Source: Bradyrhizobium sp. NP1
GTDB taxonomy: Bacteria > Pseudomonadota > Alphaproteobacteria > Rhizobiales > Xanthobacteraceae
Length of the DNA: 64,000 nucleotides
Direction: 5' to 3'
NCBI RefSeq assembly: GCF_030378205.1
Contig: NZ_CP127385.1
Location: 7,356,001-7,420,000 of the forward strand
The notes under the pieces were generated by a model. That model was not told the DNA's origin and made no database searches. It saw only the letters and a program-made list of their open reading frames with translations. Positions 43,350 to 51,697 of this stretch are shown here, piece after piece (within the stretch, counting starts at the first letter, position 1; every line of letters starts with the position of its first letter). The position numbers and the translations under genes were made by a program.

Positions 43350-44321
43350 ATGACGCCTCGTCTCAGCCTGATCTCCCTGCTGCTCGCTGTCGTGCTTGCC
43401 CACACCGTGCCGGCGCTGGCGCAGGACAAGGGCAGCCTCGAGCCGAAGCCGTTGCCGCCGCTCGCCAATCCGAACGACCCCAAGCTCCCCGCCAAGCAGT
43501 TGTTCGCCCGCAGGCTGTTGCCGGCGGCGATGCCGGCGCGCGCGATCGGCTCATACTCGAAGGGCTGTCTCGCCGGCGCCGACCAGATGCCGTTCGACGG
43601 CGACACCTGGCAGGTGATGCGGCTGTCGCGCAACCGCTACTGGGGCCATCCCGCGATGATCGCGCTGCTGAAGCGGCTCGCGGCCAAAGCGCACAAGGAT
43701 GCCGGCTGGCCCGGCATCCTGGTCGGCGACATCGGCCAGCCGCGCGGGGGACCCGCGCTGTCGGGCCATGCCAGCCACCAGATCGGGCTCGATGCCGACA
43801 TCTGGCTGACGCCGATGCCCGACCATCGGCTGTCGCGCGAGCAGCGCGAGGAGATGTCGGCGACCATGATGGTGCGCGAGGACCGGCTCGACATCGATCC
43901 GAAAGTGTTCACGCCGGGACATCTCGCGGTGCTGCGCGCGGCGGCGCAGGAGGCGGGCGTGCAGCGCATCTTCGTCAATGCCGCGATCAAGAAGGCACTG
44001 TGCCGCGAGGCCAGGGGCGACCGCAGCTGGCTCTACAAGATCCGGCCGTGGTGGGGCCACGACTACCACTTCCACATCCGCATGGCCTGTCCGTCCGGCA
44101 GTGCCGAATGCGAGGGCCAGCCGTCGCAATCCGGCGACGAAGGCTGCGCGGAGTCCGAGCTCGGCTACTGGTTCAAGGATTCCGTCCTGCATCCGCCGCC
44201 GCCGAAGGAGCCGCCCAAGCCGAAACCCGCCATCACGCTGGCGCAACTGCCCGCGGCCTGCAAGCAGGTCTTGAACGCGCCGGACGCGAAGAACGGCGCC
44301 AGGAGCGAGGCCAGGAAATAG
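43350..44321 (+). CDS. mepA: Penicillin-insensitive murein endopeptidase MepA
   Basis: 323 residues. A signal peptide (TPRLSLISLLLAVVLAHTV, cleavage after PALAQ at about 25) leads to the periplasm. It cuts D-alanyl-meso-DAP cross-links of peptidoglycan as an LAS metallopeptidase: the zinc ligands lie in SGHASHQIGLDADIW (His and Asp) and WWGHDYHFHIRM (His). Six cysteines, as in E. coli MepA, occur in KGCLAG, KALCREA, MACPSG, AECEG, EGCAES and AACKQV. The C-terminal 50 residues are Pro/Lys-rich. Its start follows the paired palindromes so closely that they may be part of the mRNA leader. Confidence 0.95.
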   Translation: MTPRLSLISLLLAVVLAHTVPALAQDKGSLEPKPLPPLANPNDPKLPAKQLFARRLLPAAMPARAIGSYSKGCLAGADQMPFDGDTWQVMRLSRNRYWGHPAMIALLKRLAAKAHKDAGWPGILVGDIGQPRGGPALSGHASHQIGLDADIWLTPMPDHRLSREQREEMSATMMVREDRLDIDPKVFTPGHLAVLRAAAQEAGVQRIFVNAAIKKALCREARGDRSWLYKIRPWWGHDYHFHIRMACPSGSAECEGQPSQSGDEGCAESELGYWFKDSVLHPPPPKEPPKPKPAITLAQLPAACKQVLNAPDAKNGARSEARK

Positions 44322-44511
44322 GCAAGGAAACAGGCCGGCAAATAGGCGCATCGCGCGCATTTTATTTCGGTCACAAACGGCGCTACAATAATCCGGCGCG
44401 GCGCCGTAAGCGCCCCTCTCGACCGGGACGATGGTCCCGAAATGCTTTCACCGCCATCCCAGCCGGCCCGCGCGGCGCGTGTCACGCGGCCCAACCTCGC
44501 GAGGAAGACTC

Positions 44512-44721
44512 ATGCGCATCAGTGCACGCAACCAGATCAAGGGCACCGTCATCGACGTGAAGAAGGGCGCGACCACGGCGCATGTCCGCGTCGACATCGG
44601 CGGCGGCCAGACCGTGACCTCGGCGATCACCAACGAGGCGGTCGACGAGCTCGGCATCAAGGCCAAGGATCACGTCGTCGTGGTCATCAAGGCCTCCGAC
44701 GTGATGATCGCGGTGGACTGA
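44512..44721 (+). CDS. Stand-alone molybdate-binding protein (Mop/TOBE)
   Basis: 69 residues, one Mop (TOBE) domain: RISARNQIKGTVIDVKKGA, of which RNQIKGTV and the later IKASDVMIAVD are the anion-binding landmarks. GAGGAAGAC stands before the ATG. Such molbindins assemble as hexamers and store or buffer molybdate in the cytoplasm. It is the first gene of a molybdate locus: a secreted protein starts three bases after its stop and modABC follow. Because the ModC encoded downstream lacks its own C-terminal Mop domain, this protein may supply the missing sensing part in trans; that is inference. Confidence 0.92.
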   Translation: MRISARNQIKGTVIDVKKGATTAHVRVDIGGGQTVTSAITNEAVDELGIKAKDHVVVVIKASDVMIAVD

Positions 44722-44724
44722 AAG

Positions 44725-45234
44725 ATGCGCCGCGTTCTCCCGATCGCGCTGCTGCTCGCAGGCTCCGCATCCGCGCTCGCCGCGGAGGAGCCGAGCGGCT
44801 GCGACAAGTTCAAGTGGAATATCGAGCCGGCGCGCGCGGCGCTGACGGCGCCAAACCGCCCCGCGCTCGCCTCGGGCAGCGAACAGGCGGTGCTGCCTTC
44901 TTCGGCGATCACGCTGTCGCTGGTCGCCCCGCTCGATGCGAAGCTGCCGACCCCGCCGGAGCGCGCGCCAAAGGACGGCACCTTCGCCGGCTTTCTCGCG
45001 TTCAAGAATCCGCCCAAGGCCGGGCTTTACACCGTGAGCCTTTCGGCCGGCGCGTGGATCGACGTGGCGCAGGACGGGCATTTCCTCAAGCCCAAGGCTT
45101 TCAGCGGCGCCACCGACTGCGCGGGCATCCGCAAGACCATCAAGGTCGAGCTGGCGGCAAGCCCGTTCGTGCTGCAAGTCTCAAGCGTGCGGGAAGGCGC
45201 GATCTCGGTCGCCATCCTGCCCGCGGCAGAATGA
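44725..45234 (+). CDS. Periplasmic protein of unknown function in the molybdate locus
   Basis: 169 residues starting three bases after the mop stop. A signal peptide (RRVLPIALLLAGSASALAA, cleavage near residue 20) is clear. The mature part has two cysteines (SGCDKFKW and TDCAGIRKT), a Pro/Ala-rich first third and beta-rich rest (TFAGFLAFKNPPKAGLYTVS, SAGAWIDVAQDGHFL). I do not know the family. The close spacing argues that it is co-expressed with mop, and 169 bases separate it from modA. A role in molybdate acquisition is suggested by position only. Confidence 0.75.
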   Translation: MRRVLPIALLLAGSASALAAEEPSGCDKFKWNIEPARAALTAPNRPALASGSEQAVLPSSAITLSLVAPLDAKLPTPPERAPKDGTFAGFLAFKNPPKAGLYTVSLSAGAWIDVAQDGHFLKPKAFSGATDCAGIRKTIKVELAASPFVLQVSSVREGAISVAILPAAE

Positions 45235-45403
45235 GGGCTTTTGCCGGCTGAAGCGGCCTGTTATGGTTTTTCGCGCGACATTCCAACGGCCGTAAGCCTT
45301 AAAGGAATACCGGAACGGCGCTTCCGCCCGTCGCTTTCCGTTCAGCCAACGCCTGATTGGCGCGCAGCTCCTGCGCGCGCCGATCCGCATCGGAGCGCTT
45401 TTG

Positions 45404-46189
45404 ATGACCAGACTTGCCGGAATTGTTGCCGCCCTCGTGATCCTTTGCGGGTCCGCCGCGCCGCCTGCCCTCGCGCAGGACAAGACGCTGACCGTATTTG
45501 CCGCCGCCTCGATGAAAAACGCGCTGGACGAGATCGACAATGCTTTCACCGCCAGGACCGGCGTCAAGGTCAATGCGAGCTATGCCGCCAGCTCGACGCT
45601 TGCCAAGCAGATCGAGCAGGGCGCGCCGGCCGACATCTTCGTCTCCGCCGACACCGACTGGATGGACTATGCGGTTTCCAAGAAGACCATCAACGAGCCA
45701 ACGCGGGCGAACCTGCTCGGCAACAGCATCGTGCTGATCGCGCCGAAGGATTCGAAGATCGACAACGTCGCGATCGCTCCCGGCTTCGACCTCGCCAAGC
45801 TCGCCGGCGACGGCAGGATCGCGACCGGCGATGTCAAGTCGGTTCCGGTCGGCAAATACGCCAAGGCGGCGCTGGAAAAGCTCGGCGCGTGGCAAGCGGC
45901 CGAACCGAAATTCGCGATGGCCGAAAGCGTGCGCGCGGCGCTGACGCTGGTGGCGCGCGGCGAAGCCGGCCTCGGCATCGTCTATGCGACCGACGCCAAG
46001 GTCGAGCCCGGCGTCAAGATCGTCGGCACCTTCCCGGCCGATTCCCATCCTCCGATCATCTATCCGGTAGCGGCCACCACGACCGCAAAGCCCGAGGCAA
46101 AGGAATATCTCGACTATTTGCACTCGTCGGCGGCCAAGGCGGTGCTGGAGAAGTACGGCTTCAACTATCTCGTCAAGCCGTCGACCTGA
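45404..46189 (+). CDS. modA: Molybdate ABC transporter, substrate-binding protein
   Basis: 261 residues; GGAG lies eight bases before the ATG at 45404. A signal peptide (TRLAGIVAALVILCGSA, cleavage after PALAQ) exports it. The mature start DKTLTVFAAASMKNALDEI is that of ModA, where the Ser of AAAS and the second Ser of ASSTLAKQIEQGAP bind the oxyanion; the third block is FVSADTDWMDY. It captures molybdate (and tungstate) in the periplasm and hands it to ModB. Operon with modB and modC. No convincing ModE site was recognised in the 169 bases upstream. Confidence 0.96.
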   Translation: MTRLAGIVAALVILCGSAAPPALAQDKTLTVFAAASMKNALDEIDNAFTARTGVKVNASYAASSTLAKQIEQGAPADIFVSADTDWMDYAVSKKTINEPTRANLLGNSIVLIAPKDSKIDNVAIAPGFDLAKLAGDGRIATGDVKSVPVGKYAKAALEKLGAWQAAEPKFAMAESVRAALTLVARGEAGLGIVYATDAKVEPGVKIVGTFPADSHPPIIYPVAATTTAKPEAKEYLDYLHSSAAKAVLEKYGFNYLVKPST

Positions 46190-46199
46190 CCTCTCCGAC

Positions 46200-46895
46200 G
46201 TGTTCGATATCTCGCCCACGGAATGGACGGCGATCCTGCTCTCGCTCAAGGTCGCCGTCGTCGCAACGCTGGTGGCGACCCCCTTCGGCATCGCGCTCGC
46301 CTGGCTCCTGGCGCGGCGCAGCTTCTGGGGCAAGTCCGCGCTCGATGCGCTGGTGCATCTGCCGCTGGTGCTGCCGCCGGTCGTGACCGGCTACCTGCTG
46401 CTGCTCAACTTCGGCAGGCGCGGCGCGCTCGGCGCCTGGCTTGCGGAGCATCTCGGCATCGTGTTCGCGTTCCGCTGGACCGGCGCGGCGCTGGCCTGCG
46501 GCGTGATGGCGTTTCCGCTTCTGGTGCGCCCGATCCGGCTTTCGATCGAGGCGGTGGACCGACGGCTCGAGCAGGCCGCCGAGACGCTTGGCGCCGCGCC
46601 CTGGCAGGTGTTTGCCACCGTGACGCTGCCGCTGGCGCTGCCCGGCGTGCTCGCTGGCATGGTGCTCGGCTTTGCCAAGGCGATCGGCGAATTCGGCGCG
46701 ACCATCACCTTCGTCTCCAACATCCCCGGCGAGACGCAGACGATCTCGTCGGCGATCTATGCCCTGATCCAGACGCCGGATGGCGACGCGGCCGCGCTGC
46801 GGCTGGTGGTCGTCTCGATCGTGATCGCGATGGCCGCGCTGATCGCGTCCGAATGGTTCGCGCGGCGCGCGCTGTCGCGCATGCACGGAAACTAG
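46200..46895 (+). CDS. modB: Molybdate ABC transporter, permease
   Basis: 231 residues from a GTG ten bases after the modA stop. Five to six membrane segments. The EAA loop that docks with the ATPase is EQAAETLGAAPWQVFATVTLPLALPG (Glu-Gln-Ala-Ala ... Gly, first 20 residues suffice), and the start DISPTEWTAILLSLKVAVV is typical for ModB. The gate region FAKAIGEFGATITFVSNIPGETQT is conserved among molybdate and sulfate permeases. Two copies form the channel with two ModC. Confidence 0.95.
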   Translation: MFDISPTEWTAILLSLKVAVVATLVATPFGIALAWLLARRSFWGKSALDALVHLPLVLPPVVTGYLLLLNFGRRGALGAWLAEHLGIVFAFRWTGAALACGVMAFPLLVRPIRLSIEAVDRRLEQAAETLGAAPWQVFATVTLPLALPGVLAGMVLGFAKAIGEFGATITFVSNIPGETQTISSAIYALIQTPDGDAAALRLVVVSIVIAMAALIASEWFARRALSRMHGN

Positions 46896-46898
46896 GCG

Positions 46899-47576
46899 AT
46901 GCTGCGCGTCGACGTCGAGAAAGCGCTTGGTGAATTCTCGCTCGCGGCCTCCTTCGCGAGCGAAGGCCGCGTCACCGGGCTGTTCGGCGCCTCAGGCGCC
47001 GGCAAGACCTCGCTGGTCAACATGATCGCCGGGCTGCTGCGGCCCGATCGCGGGACCATCGTCGTCGACGGCGAGACGCTGGACGACACCGCGGCCGGCA
47101 TCCACGTGCCGCCCTATCGCCGCCGCATCGGCTATGTGTTCCAGGATGCGCGGCTGTTTCCGCATCTCGATGTCAGGCAGAACCTCGACTACGGGCGGCG
47201 CATGAACCGCCTTGCCGATGATCCCGCGCAGCGCAAGCGCGTCACCGAGCTGCTCGACATCGATCACCTGATGGATCGCCGGCCGGGCAAACTGTCCGGC
47301 GGCGAGCGCCAGCGCGTCGCGCTCGGCCGGGCGCTATTATCGAAACCGCGGCTGTTGCTGCTCGACGAGCCCCTGGGCTCGCTCGACGAGGGACGCAAGG
47401 TGGAAATCCTGCCCTACCTCGTGCGGCTGCGCGACGAGGGCGGCATTCCCATGGTCTATGTCAGCCATGACGCGGCCGAGCTACGCCAGCTCGCGACGCA
47501 GATCGTGCTGCTTCAGCGCGGACGCGTCACGTCCTTTGGCAGCGTCAAGGTGCTGCCGGGCACAGCGCCGCAGTAA
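46899..47576 (+). CDS. modC: Molybdate ABC transporter ATPase, short form without Mop domain
   Basis: 225 residues, three bases after modB. Walker A is GASGAGKTS, the Q-loop VFQDARLFPHLDV is ModC-like, the signature is LSGGERQRVALGRALL, Walker B is LLLLDEPLGSLDE, and the switch is YVSHDA. The protein ends soon after the ATPase domain (QRGRVTSFGSVKVLPGTAPQ). The well-known ModC of E. coli has about 350 residues because of a C-terminal Mop regulatory domain that binds molybdate and shuts transport; this part is missing and no reading-frame remnant follows. The free Mop at 44512 may take its place, or feedback may be absent. Confidence 0.94.
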   Translation: MLRVDVEKALGEFSLAASFASEGRVTGLFGASGAGKTSLVNMIAGLLRPDRGTIVVDGETLDDTAAGIHVPPYRRRIGYVFQDARLFPHLDVRQNLDYGRRMNRLADDPAQRKRVTELLDIDHLMDRRPGKLSGGERQRVALGRALLSKPRLLLLDEPLGSLDEGRKVEILPYLVRLRDEGGIPMVYVSHDAAELRQLATQIVLLQRGRVTSFGSVKVLPGTAPQ

Positions 47577-47643
47577 TCGCGGGCGCGGCCCAAAGCGCGA
47601 CGGGGATCGGGTTGAATCACGATTCGCGCTTTAGCTTTTGATT

Positions 47644-47720
47644 GAGCATGATCTCCGCGCAAACGCGTTTTCGCGTTTGTCGCGACGGAAAACCGCTGCA
47701 CACTTTTCCGGATCATGCGC
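47644..47720. repeat. GAGCATGATC palindromic repeat, copy 2 (long form)
   Basis: GAGCATGATC (47644-47653) and GATCATGCGC (47711-47720) enclose GGAAAA...TTTTCC as in copy 1, with an added hairpin GCGCAAACGCG / CGCGTTTGTCGC between. The last base is the last base of the stop codon of the minus-strand PepSY gene. Copy 1 at 15621-15670 has the same relation to a minus-strand gene. Confidence 0.72.
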
Positions 47721-47974
47721 TAGCGGTTGACCCACAGCACGTCGCCGGTCGCAGCATCGACCGCCACTTCCATCCAGCGGCCGGAACGGTCGCGCCCTTC
47801 GATCTCCCATTTGTCGCCTTCGAACTCGGTATGGGACACGCTCATCAGGCCGATATCGTTGGCGACATCGAGCGCGTCCTCCAGCGACAGCCGGCCGGCC
47901 GAATCATAGGCGCTGGCGGGCGCGGCGACGGCGAGCGCCACGGCGGCGAAGATCGGCAGGATATATTTTCGCAT
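47720..47974 (-). CDS. Small periplasmic PepSY-like protein
   Basis: 84 residues from the ATG at 47972-47974, with GGAGG seven bases upstream. A signal peptide (RKYILPIFAAVALAVAAPA, cleavage after ASA near residue 22) is followed by one PepSY-like domain: LSLEDALDVANDIGLM, HTEFEGDKWEIEGRDRSG and MEVAVDAATGDVLWV, where W-E-I-E-G and V-D-x-x-T-G-x-V are characteristic. Such proteins are thought to inhibit proteases or bind cations in the periplasm. The stop overlaps a palindromic repeat. No operon partner. Confidence 0.85.
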   Translation of the reverse strand: MRKYILPIFAAVALAVAAPASAYDSAGRLSLEDALDVANDIGLMSVSHTEFEGDKWEIEGRDRSGRWMEVAVDAATGDVLWVNR

Positions 47975-48159
47975 GGGAACCTCCTGGTCGAAGCCATTGT
48001 CGCGCGTCTGCACCGCGCAACGCTTCCTAAAACCCGTTGCGGCGCCGCGCGTTCCAGCCTGCGCGCACGGCAGGGTTGCCAAAAAACCTCGGCAATCGCG
48101 GCGGCTTCCTGGCCGCAATCGGGCATGCGCGCCGCAAATATGGCGAAACGGTCAGCGGC

Positions 48160-49953
48160 TCAGATGCCGGCCACCGACGCCCAGAGATCGGCGAGCTTGC
48201 GCCTGTACATCTGCATGCGCGTCTCGGGCTTGCGCGCCTCCTCGTCCTCCGGCAGGCGCAGGCCGACGACATTGACCCGGCCACCGCCAAGGCTGCGCGC
48301 CACCAGCACGATGGTGTCGAGGTCGACGGTGGCACCCTCCTTCGGCGCGTGATCGAGATGGATGTCGAAGTAATCCGACAGCGTCAGCTTGGCCTGTTCC
48401 GGATCGAGCTTCACGCCATAGATCTCGGCGAGCTCGCTCAGCGTATGCTCGCCGGACACCACGAAGTCGCCGAGCAGATGCGGGTCGGGCGCGGTGCTCG
48501 GCGGCATGTCGACGAAGAAGCGGTCCAGCGACTCGGCCTTTTCCGGCGGCGCCAGCAGATAGAGATAGTCGCCGGGCGCGATCGGATCGGCCTCCGCGGG
48601 CGAGAGAATGTTCTCGTTGCGGATCACCAGCGTCGGCTTCGACCAGGACGGGATCAGCCCGCGGCGGAAATACAGGCTCTTCGGCCGCACCGGATAGCCG
48701 ACCAGCTGCTGCTCGAGCTGGCCCGGCAGATCCAGCTCGACGCGGCGCGGACCGCGGTCGGTGCGCGGCAGCGCCACATGCAGCCGCCGCGCCGCCGGCC
48801 CCAGCGTCCAGCCCTGCAGCAGCAGCGAGATGATCACGACGACGAAGGCGACGTCGAAATAGAGATAGGCCTTGGACAGCCCGACCAGCATCGGGATCGA
48901 GGCAAGGAAGATCGCCACCGCGCCGCGCAGGCCGGTCCAGGCGATGAACAGCTTTTCCCGCCAGGAAAAGCGGAACGGCGCGAGGCAGACGAACACCGCG
49001 AGCGGCCGCGCCAGCAGCATCAGGACCAGCGCGACGAGGACCGCCGGTCCGACGCTCGAGCCGAGCCGCTGCGGCGACACCAACAGGCCGAGCAGCACGA
49101 ACATCACGATCTGCGCCAGCCAGGTCGCGGCGTCGAGGAAGGTCACCACCGAGTTGTGCGCGCGGGTCGGCCGGTTGCCGATGATGATGCCGGCGAGATA
49201 GACGGCGAGAAAGCCCGACGCGTGCACGATCTGCGCCGCGCCGAAGATCACGAGCGCCGCCGTCGCCACGAACGGTGCGTGCAGGCCCTGCGGCAGCGCC
49301 ACCTTGTTCAGCGCGAGCACCACCATGCGGCCGCCGATCACGCCGATGATCGCGCCCAGCACGGCTTCCTGCAGGAACTCCATCACCACATGGCCGGGCG
49401 TGCTGTTGCCGATCGAGATGAACTCGACCAGCATCAAGGTGAGGAAGATCGCGAACGGGTCGTTGGTGCCGGATTCCGCCTCCAGCGTCGCGCCGACGCG
49501 CGGCCGCAGCCGCAGGCCCTGGGTATGCACCAGAAGAAAGACCGCGGCGGCATCGGTCGAGGCCACCACCGCGCCGACCAGAAGCGCCTCGGACCAGTTC
49601 AGGTCGAGCGCCAGCTTCGCGAACGGCGCCGTGACCAGGGCGGTCAAGAGCACGCCGACGGTCGCCAGCACCATCGAAGGCGCCAGGACCGCGCGGATGC
49701 TCTGGAAGCGGGTGCGCAGCCCGCCATCGAACAGGATCAGCGCCAGCGCCACCGACCCCACCAGATAGGTGGTCCGCACGTCGTCGAACTGCAGGTGACC
49801 GGGCCCGGAATCGCCGGCCAGCATGCCGATCAGGAGGAAGACCAGCAGCAGGGGGGCGCCGAAGCGCAGCGCGAGCAGGCTCGACAGGATACCGGCCATG
49901 ACCAGTGCCGCCCCCAGGAGGATGGCTATGCTGACCGAATCAAGAGACGCCAT
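48160..49953 (-). CDS. Potassium/proton antiporter, NhaP2/CvrA type
   Basis: 597 residues from the ATG at 49951-49953; a TTG seven codons upstream is possible. The CPA1 transport domain (about 1-385) has twelve or more membrane segments with the essential Asp-Asp-like block LLVGAVVASTDAAAVFLLV and LEAESGTNDPFAIFLTLM; the second half is cytoplasmic with a TrkA-C domain (about 400-480) and a CorC_HlyC transporter-associated domain (about 500-590). This arrangement is that of NhaP2, which expels K+ and sometimes Na+ in exchange for protons and helps cells survive osmotic change. The divergent MscS gene, 207 bases away, has a complementary osmotic role. Confidence 0.92.
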   Translation of the reverse strand: MASLDSVSIAILLGAALVMAGILSSLLALRFGAPLLLVFLLIGMLAGDSGPGHLQFDDVRTTYLVGSVALALILFDGGLRTRFQSIRAVLAPSMVLATVGVLLTALVTAPFAKLALDLNWSEALLVGAVVASTDAAAVFLLVHTQGLRLRPRVGATLEAESGTNDPFAIFLTLMLVEFISIGNSTPGHVVMEFLQEAVLGAIIGVIGGRMVVLALNKVALPQGLHAPFVATAALVIFGAAQIVHASGFLAVYLAGIIIGNRPTRAHNSVVTFLDAATWLAQIVMFVLLGLLVSPQRLGSSVGPAVLVALVLMLLARPLAVFVCLAPFRFSWREKLFIAWTGLRGAVAIFLASIPMLVGLSKAYLYFDVAFVVVIISLLLQGWTLGPAARRLHVALPRTDRGPRRVELDLPGQLEQQLVGYPVRPKSLYFRRGLIPSWSKPTLVIRNENILSPAEADPIAPGDYLYLLAPPEKAESLDRFFVDMPPSTAPDPHLLGDFVVSGEHTLSELAEIYGVKLDPEQAKLTLSDYFDIHLDHAPKEGATVDLDTIVLVARSLGGGRVNVVGLRLPEDEEARKPETRMQMYRRKLADLWASVAGI

Positions 49954-50160
49954 GCACGTCGAAAATCCCTGCAAATCGCTGCAATTGCATCCTTATCGTC
50001 GCCACACTTCGACGCCAACCGATTTCTCGCCGGTTGTGGCAATGTGCCCGCATCGCCGGCCTCCACACCCGCCCCGGCGCATCGTATCGATGGCGCCAGC
50101 CCCATGATTGTGGGATTTTCCGCCCCGTTCCGCCCGTGCGAATCGCAACGAGACAGTGAG

Positions 50161-51474
50161 ATGGACATCGACCTCAAGGACGTCCTCGAATTCCTGCAGA
50201 TGGCCGCGCGCTCGGTCGGCGCCGAGGTAACCTCGCCATGGTTCTACCTGCAGGTCGGCATGGTGCTGGCCGGCGCCGGCCTCGCTTTTGCGATCAGCGC
50301 CGCCATCCGTGCCCGGATCGACCTCACGACCCTGGGGATGGGCTGGCCCACTGCGCTGCGGCGCTTCATGCGGGTGCTGGTCGACAGCGCCCCGACCGCG
50401 GTATTCGCGCTGCTGATGGCGCTGACGCGCATCATCATGGTGATGTCGACTTGGCCGAGCCGCAGCTATCTGCTGTCGGTCGCCGCGAACCTGGCGCTGG
50501 CCTGGCTCGCCATCGGGCTCGTGACCTCGGGCATCCGCAACGCCTTCATGGTCCGTGTCATCTCGCTGTCGGCCTGGCTGGTGGCGGCGCTCTCGATCCT
50601 CGGCCAGCTCGACCCGACCATCGAAGCACTCGATTCGGTTTCGGTGGTGCTTGGCGGCTTGCGGCTGACGCCGCTGCTCCTGATCAAGCTCGGCCTGCTG
50701 CTGATGGTGGCGCTGTGGCTGACCAACATCGTCTCCAATTTCCTGGAGAACCGGATCACGCGGTCCAGCGACCTGACGCCCTCGGTGCAGGTGCTGCTGA
50801 TCAAGATGATCCGCGTCGGCCTGATGATCTTCGCGGTCACGGTGGCCATGAGCGCGGTCGGCATCAACCTGTCGGCGCTGGCGATCTTCTCCGGCGCGGC
50901 CGGCGTCGGCATCGGTTTCGGCCTGCAGAAGATCGTCGCCAATTTCATCAGCGGCATCATCCTGCTCGCCGACAAGTCGGTGAAGCCGGGCGACCTCGTC
51001 ACCATCGGCGACAGCCAGGGGCGGATCAGCGCGATGAAGACGCGCTACATCTCGGTCGCCGCCGGCGACGGCCGCGAGTTCCTGATCCCCAACGAGGACC
51101 TGGTGACCCAGAAGGTCACCAACTGGACCTATACCGACAAGAACACGCTGGTGAAGATCGCCTTCGGCACCAACTACGACGCTGATCCCCGGCTGGTGTG
51201 CAAGCTGGCGGCAGGGGTTGCCGCCGCCGCGCCGCGCGCGATCAAGGGCAAGCCGCCGAACTGCATCCTCACCGAGTTCGCCGAGGCCGGCATGAAATTC
51301 TCGCTCACGTTCTGGATCGCCGACCCCGACGGTATGGACAACGTGAAGAGCGACGTGATGCTGGCGCTGTGGGACGCGTTCAAGCACGAGGGCATCCGCG
51401 TGCCCTATCCGGTGCGCGAGCTCAGGGTGCGGGGCGCGCTGCCGGTTGAGACCGTGGTGGAGGCTTCGAGCTGA
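50161..51474 (+). CDS. Mechanosensitive channel, MscS family (enlarged)
   Basis: 437 residues from the ATG at 50161; an ATG at 50104 would add 19 residues and cannot be excluded. About six membrane segments: four extra ones precede the three-segment MscS core. The pore helix is GAAGVGIGFGLQKIVANFISG, of which GVGIGFGLQ and the F-I-S-G end match family positions, followed by the beta domain DKSVKPGDLVTIGDSQGRI and REFLIPNEDLVTQKVTNWT. The channel opens under membrane tension and lets solutes out after hypo-osmotic shock. It is divergent from the K+/H+ antiporter, so shared control of the pair is possible. Confidence 0.92.
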   Translation: MDIDLKDVLEFLQMAARSVGAEVTSPWFYLQVGMVLAGAGLAFAISAAIRARIDLTTLGMGWPTALRRFMRVLVDSAPTAVFALLMALTRIIMVMSTWPSRSYLLSVAANLALAWLAIGLVTSGIRNAFMVRVISLSAWLVAALSILGQLDPTIEALDSVSVVLGGLRLTPLLLIKLGLLLMVALWLTNIVSNFLENRITRSSDLTPSVQVLLIKMIRVGLMIFAVTVAMSAVGINLSALAIFSGAAGVGIGFGLQKIVANFISGIILLADKSVKPGDLVTIGDSQGRISAMKTRYISVAAGDGREFLIPNEDLVTQKVTNWTYTDKNTLVKIAFGTNYDADPRLVCKLAAGVAAAAPRAIKGKPPNCILTEFAEAGMKFSLTFWIADPDGMDNVKSDVMLALWDAFKHEGIRVPYPVRELRVRGALPVETVVEASS

Positions 51475-51545
51475 AATACGGCAATTTACGGTGTTCCACT
51501 GCCGCAAGCCCGGCTTGCACTGGACGCCCCGATCATTAAATTAGG

Positions 51546-51660
51546 CGAGTGTGGCGGTTCGGAGCCCCACTGCATTAATAAGTTGCTAGTGTCCTTCGAT
51601 TCCGAAGTTCGCAAACGAGGTATCCGCAGAACGATGCGAACTTCGGAATCGGGACACTGG
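51546..51660. repeat. Paired palindromes upstream of map, first one truncated (element C)
   Basis: Only the left arm of hairpin 1 remains (51546-51564, CGAGTGTGGCGGTTCGGAG), equal to the same arm in element B; the right arm is lost. Hairpin 2 is complete: left arm CTAGTGTCC, TTC, GATTCCGAAGTTCGC (51586-51612), right arm (51636-51660) complementary without TTC and with one C more. Loop and arms match element B closely (AAACGAGG...CCGCAGAA.GAT). It ends 37 bases before the map start. Confidence 0.85.
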
Positions 51661-51697
51661 CAATGAAATCGTTCCCGCCGCGAACAAGAAACCCTTC

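Noticed and set aside
45235..45403. ModE operator before modA
   Set aside because: No clear match to the paired CGTTATAT-type ModE half-sites was seen; TGTTATGG at about 45258 is a single weak half at best.
48037..50160. A long plus-strand extension upstream of the MscS gene
   Set aside because: The frame is open for 700 codons but lies antisense to the K+/H+ antiporter and reads as His/Arg/Gln-rich shadow; the channel starts at 50161.
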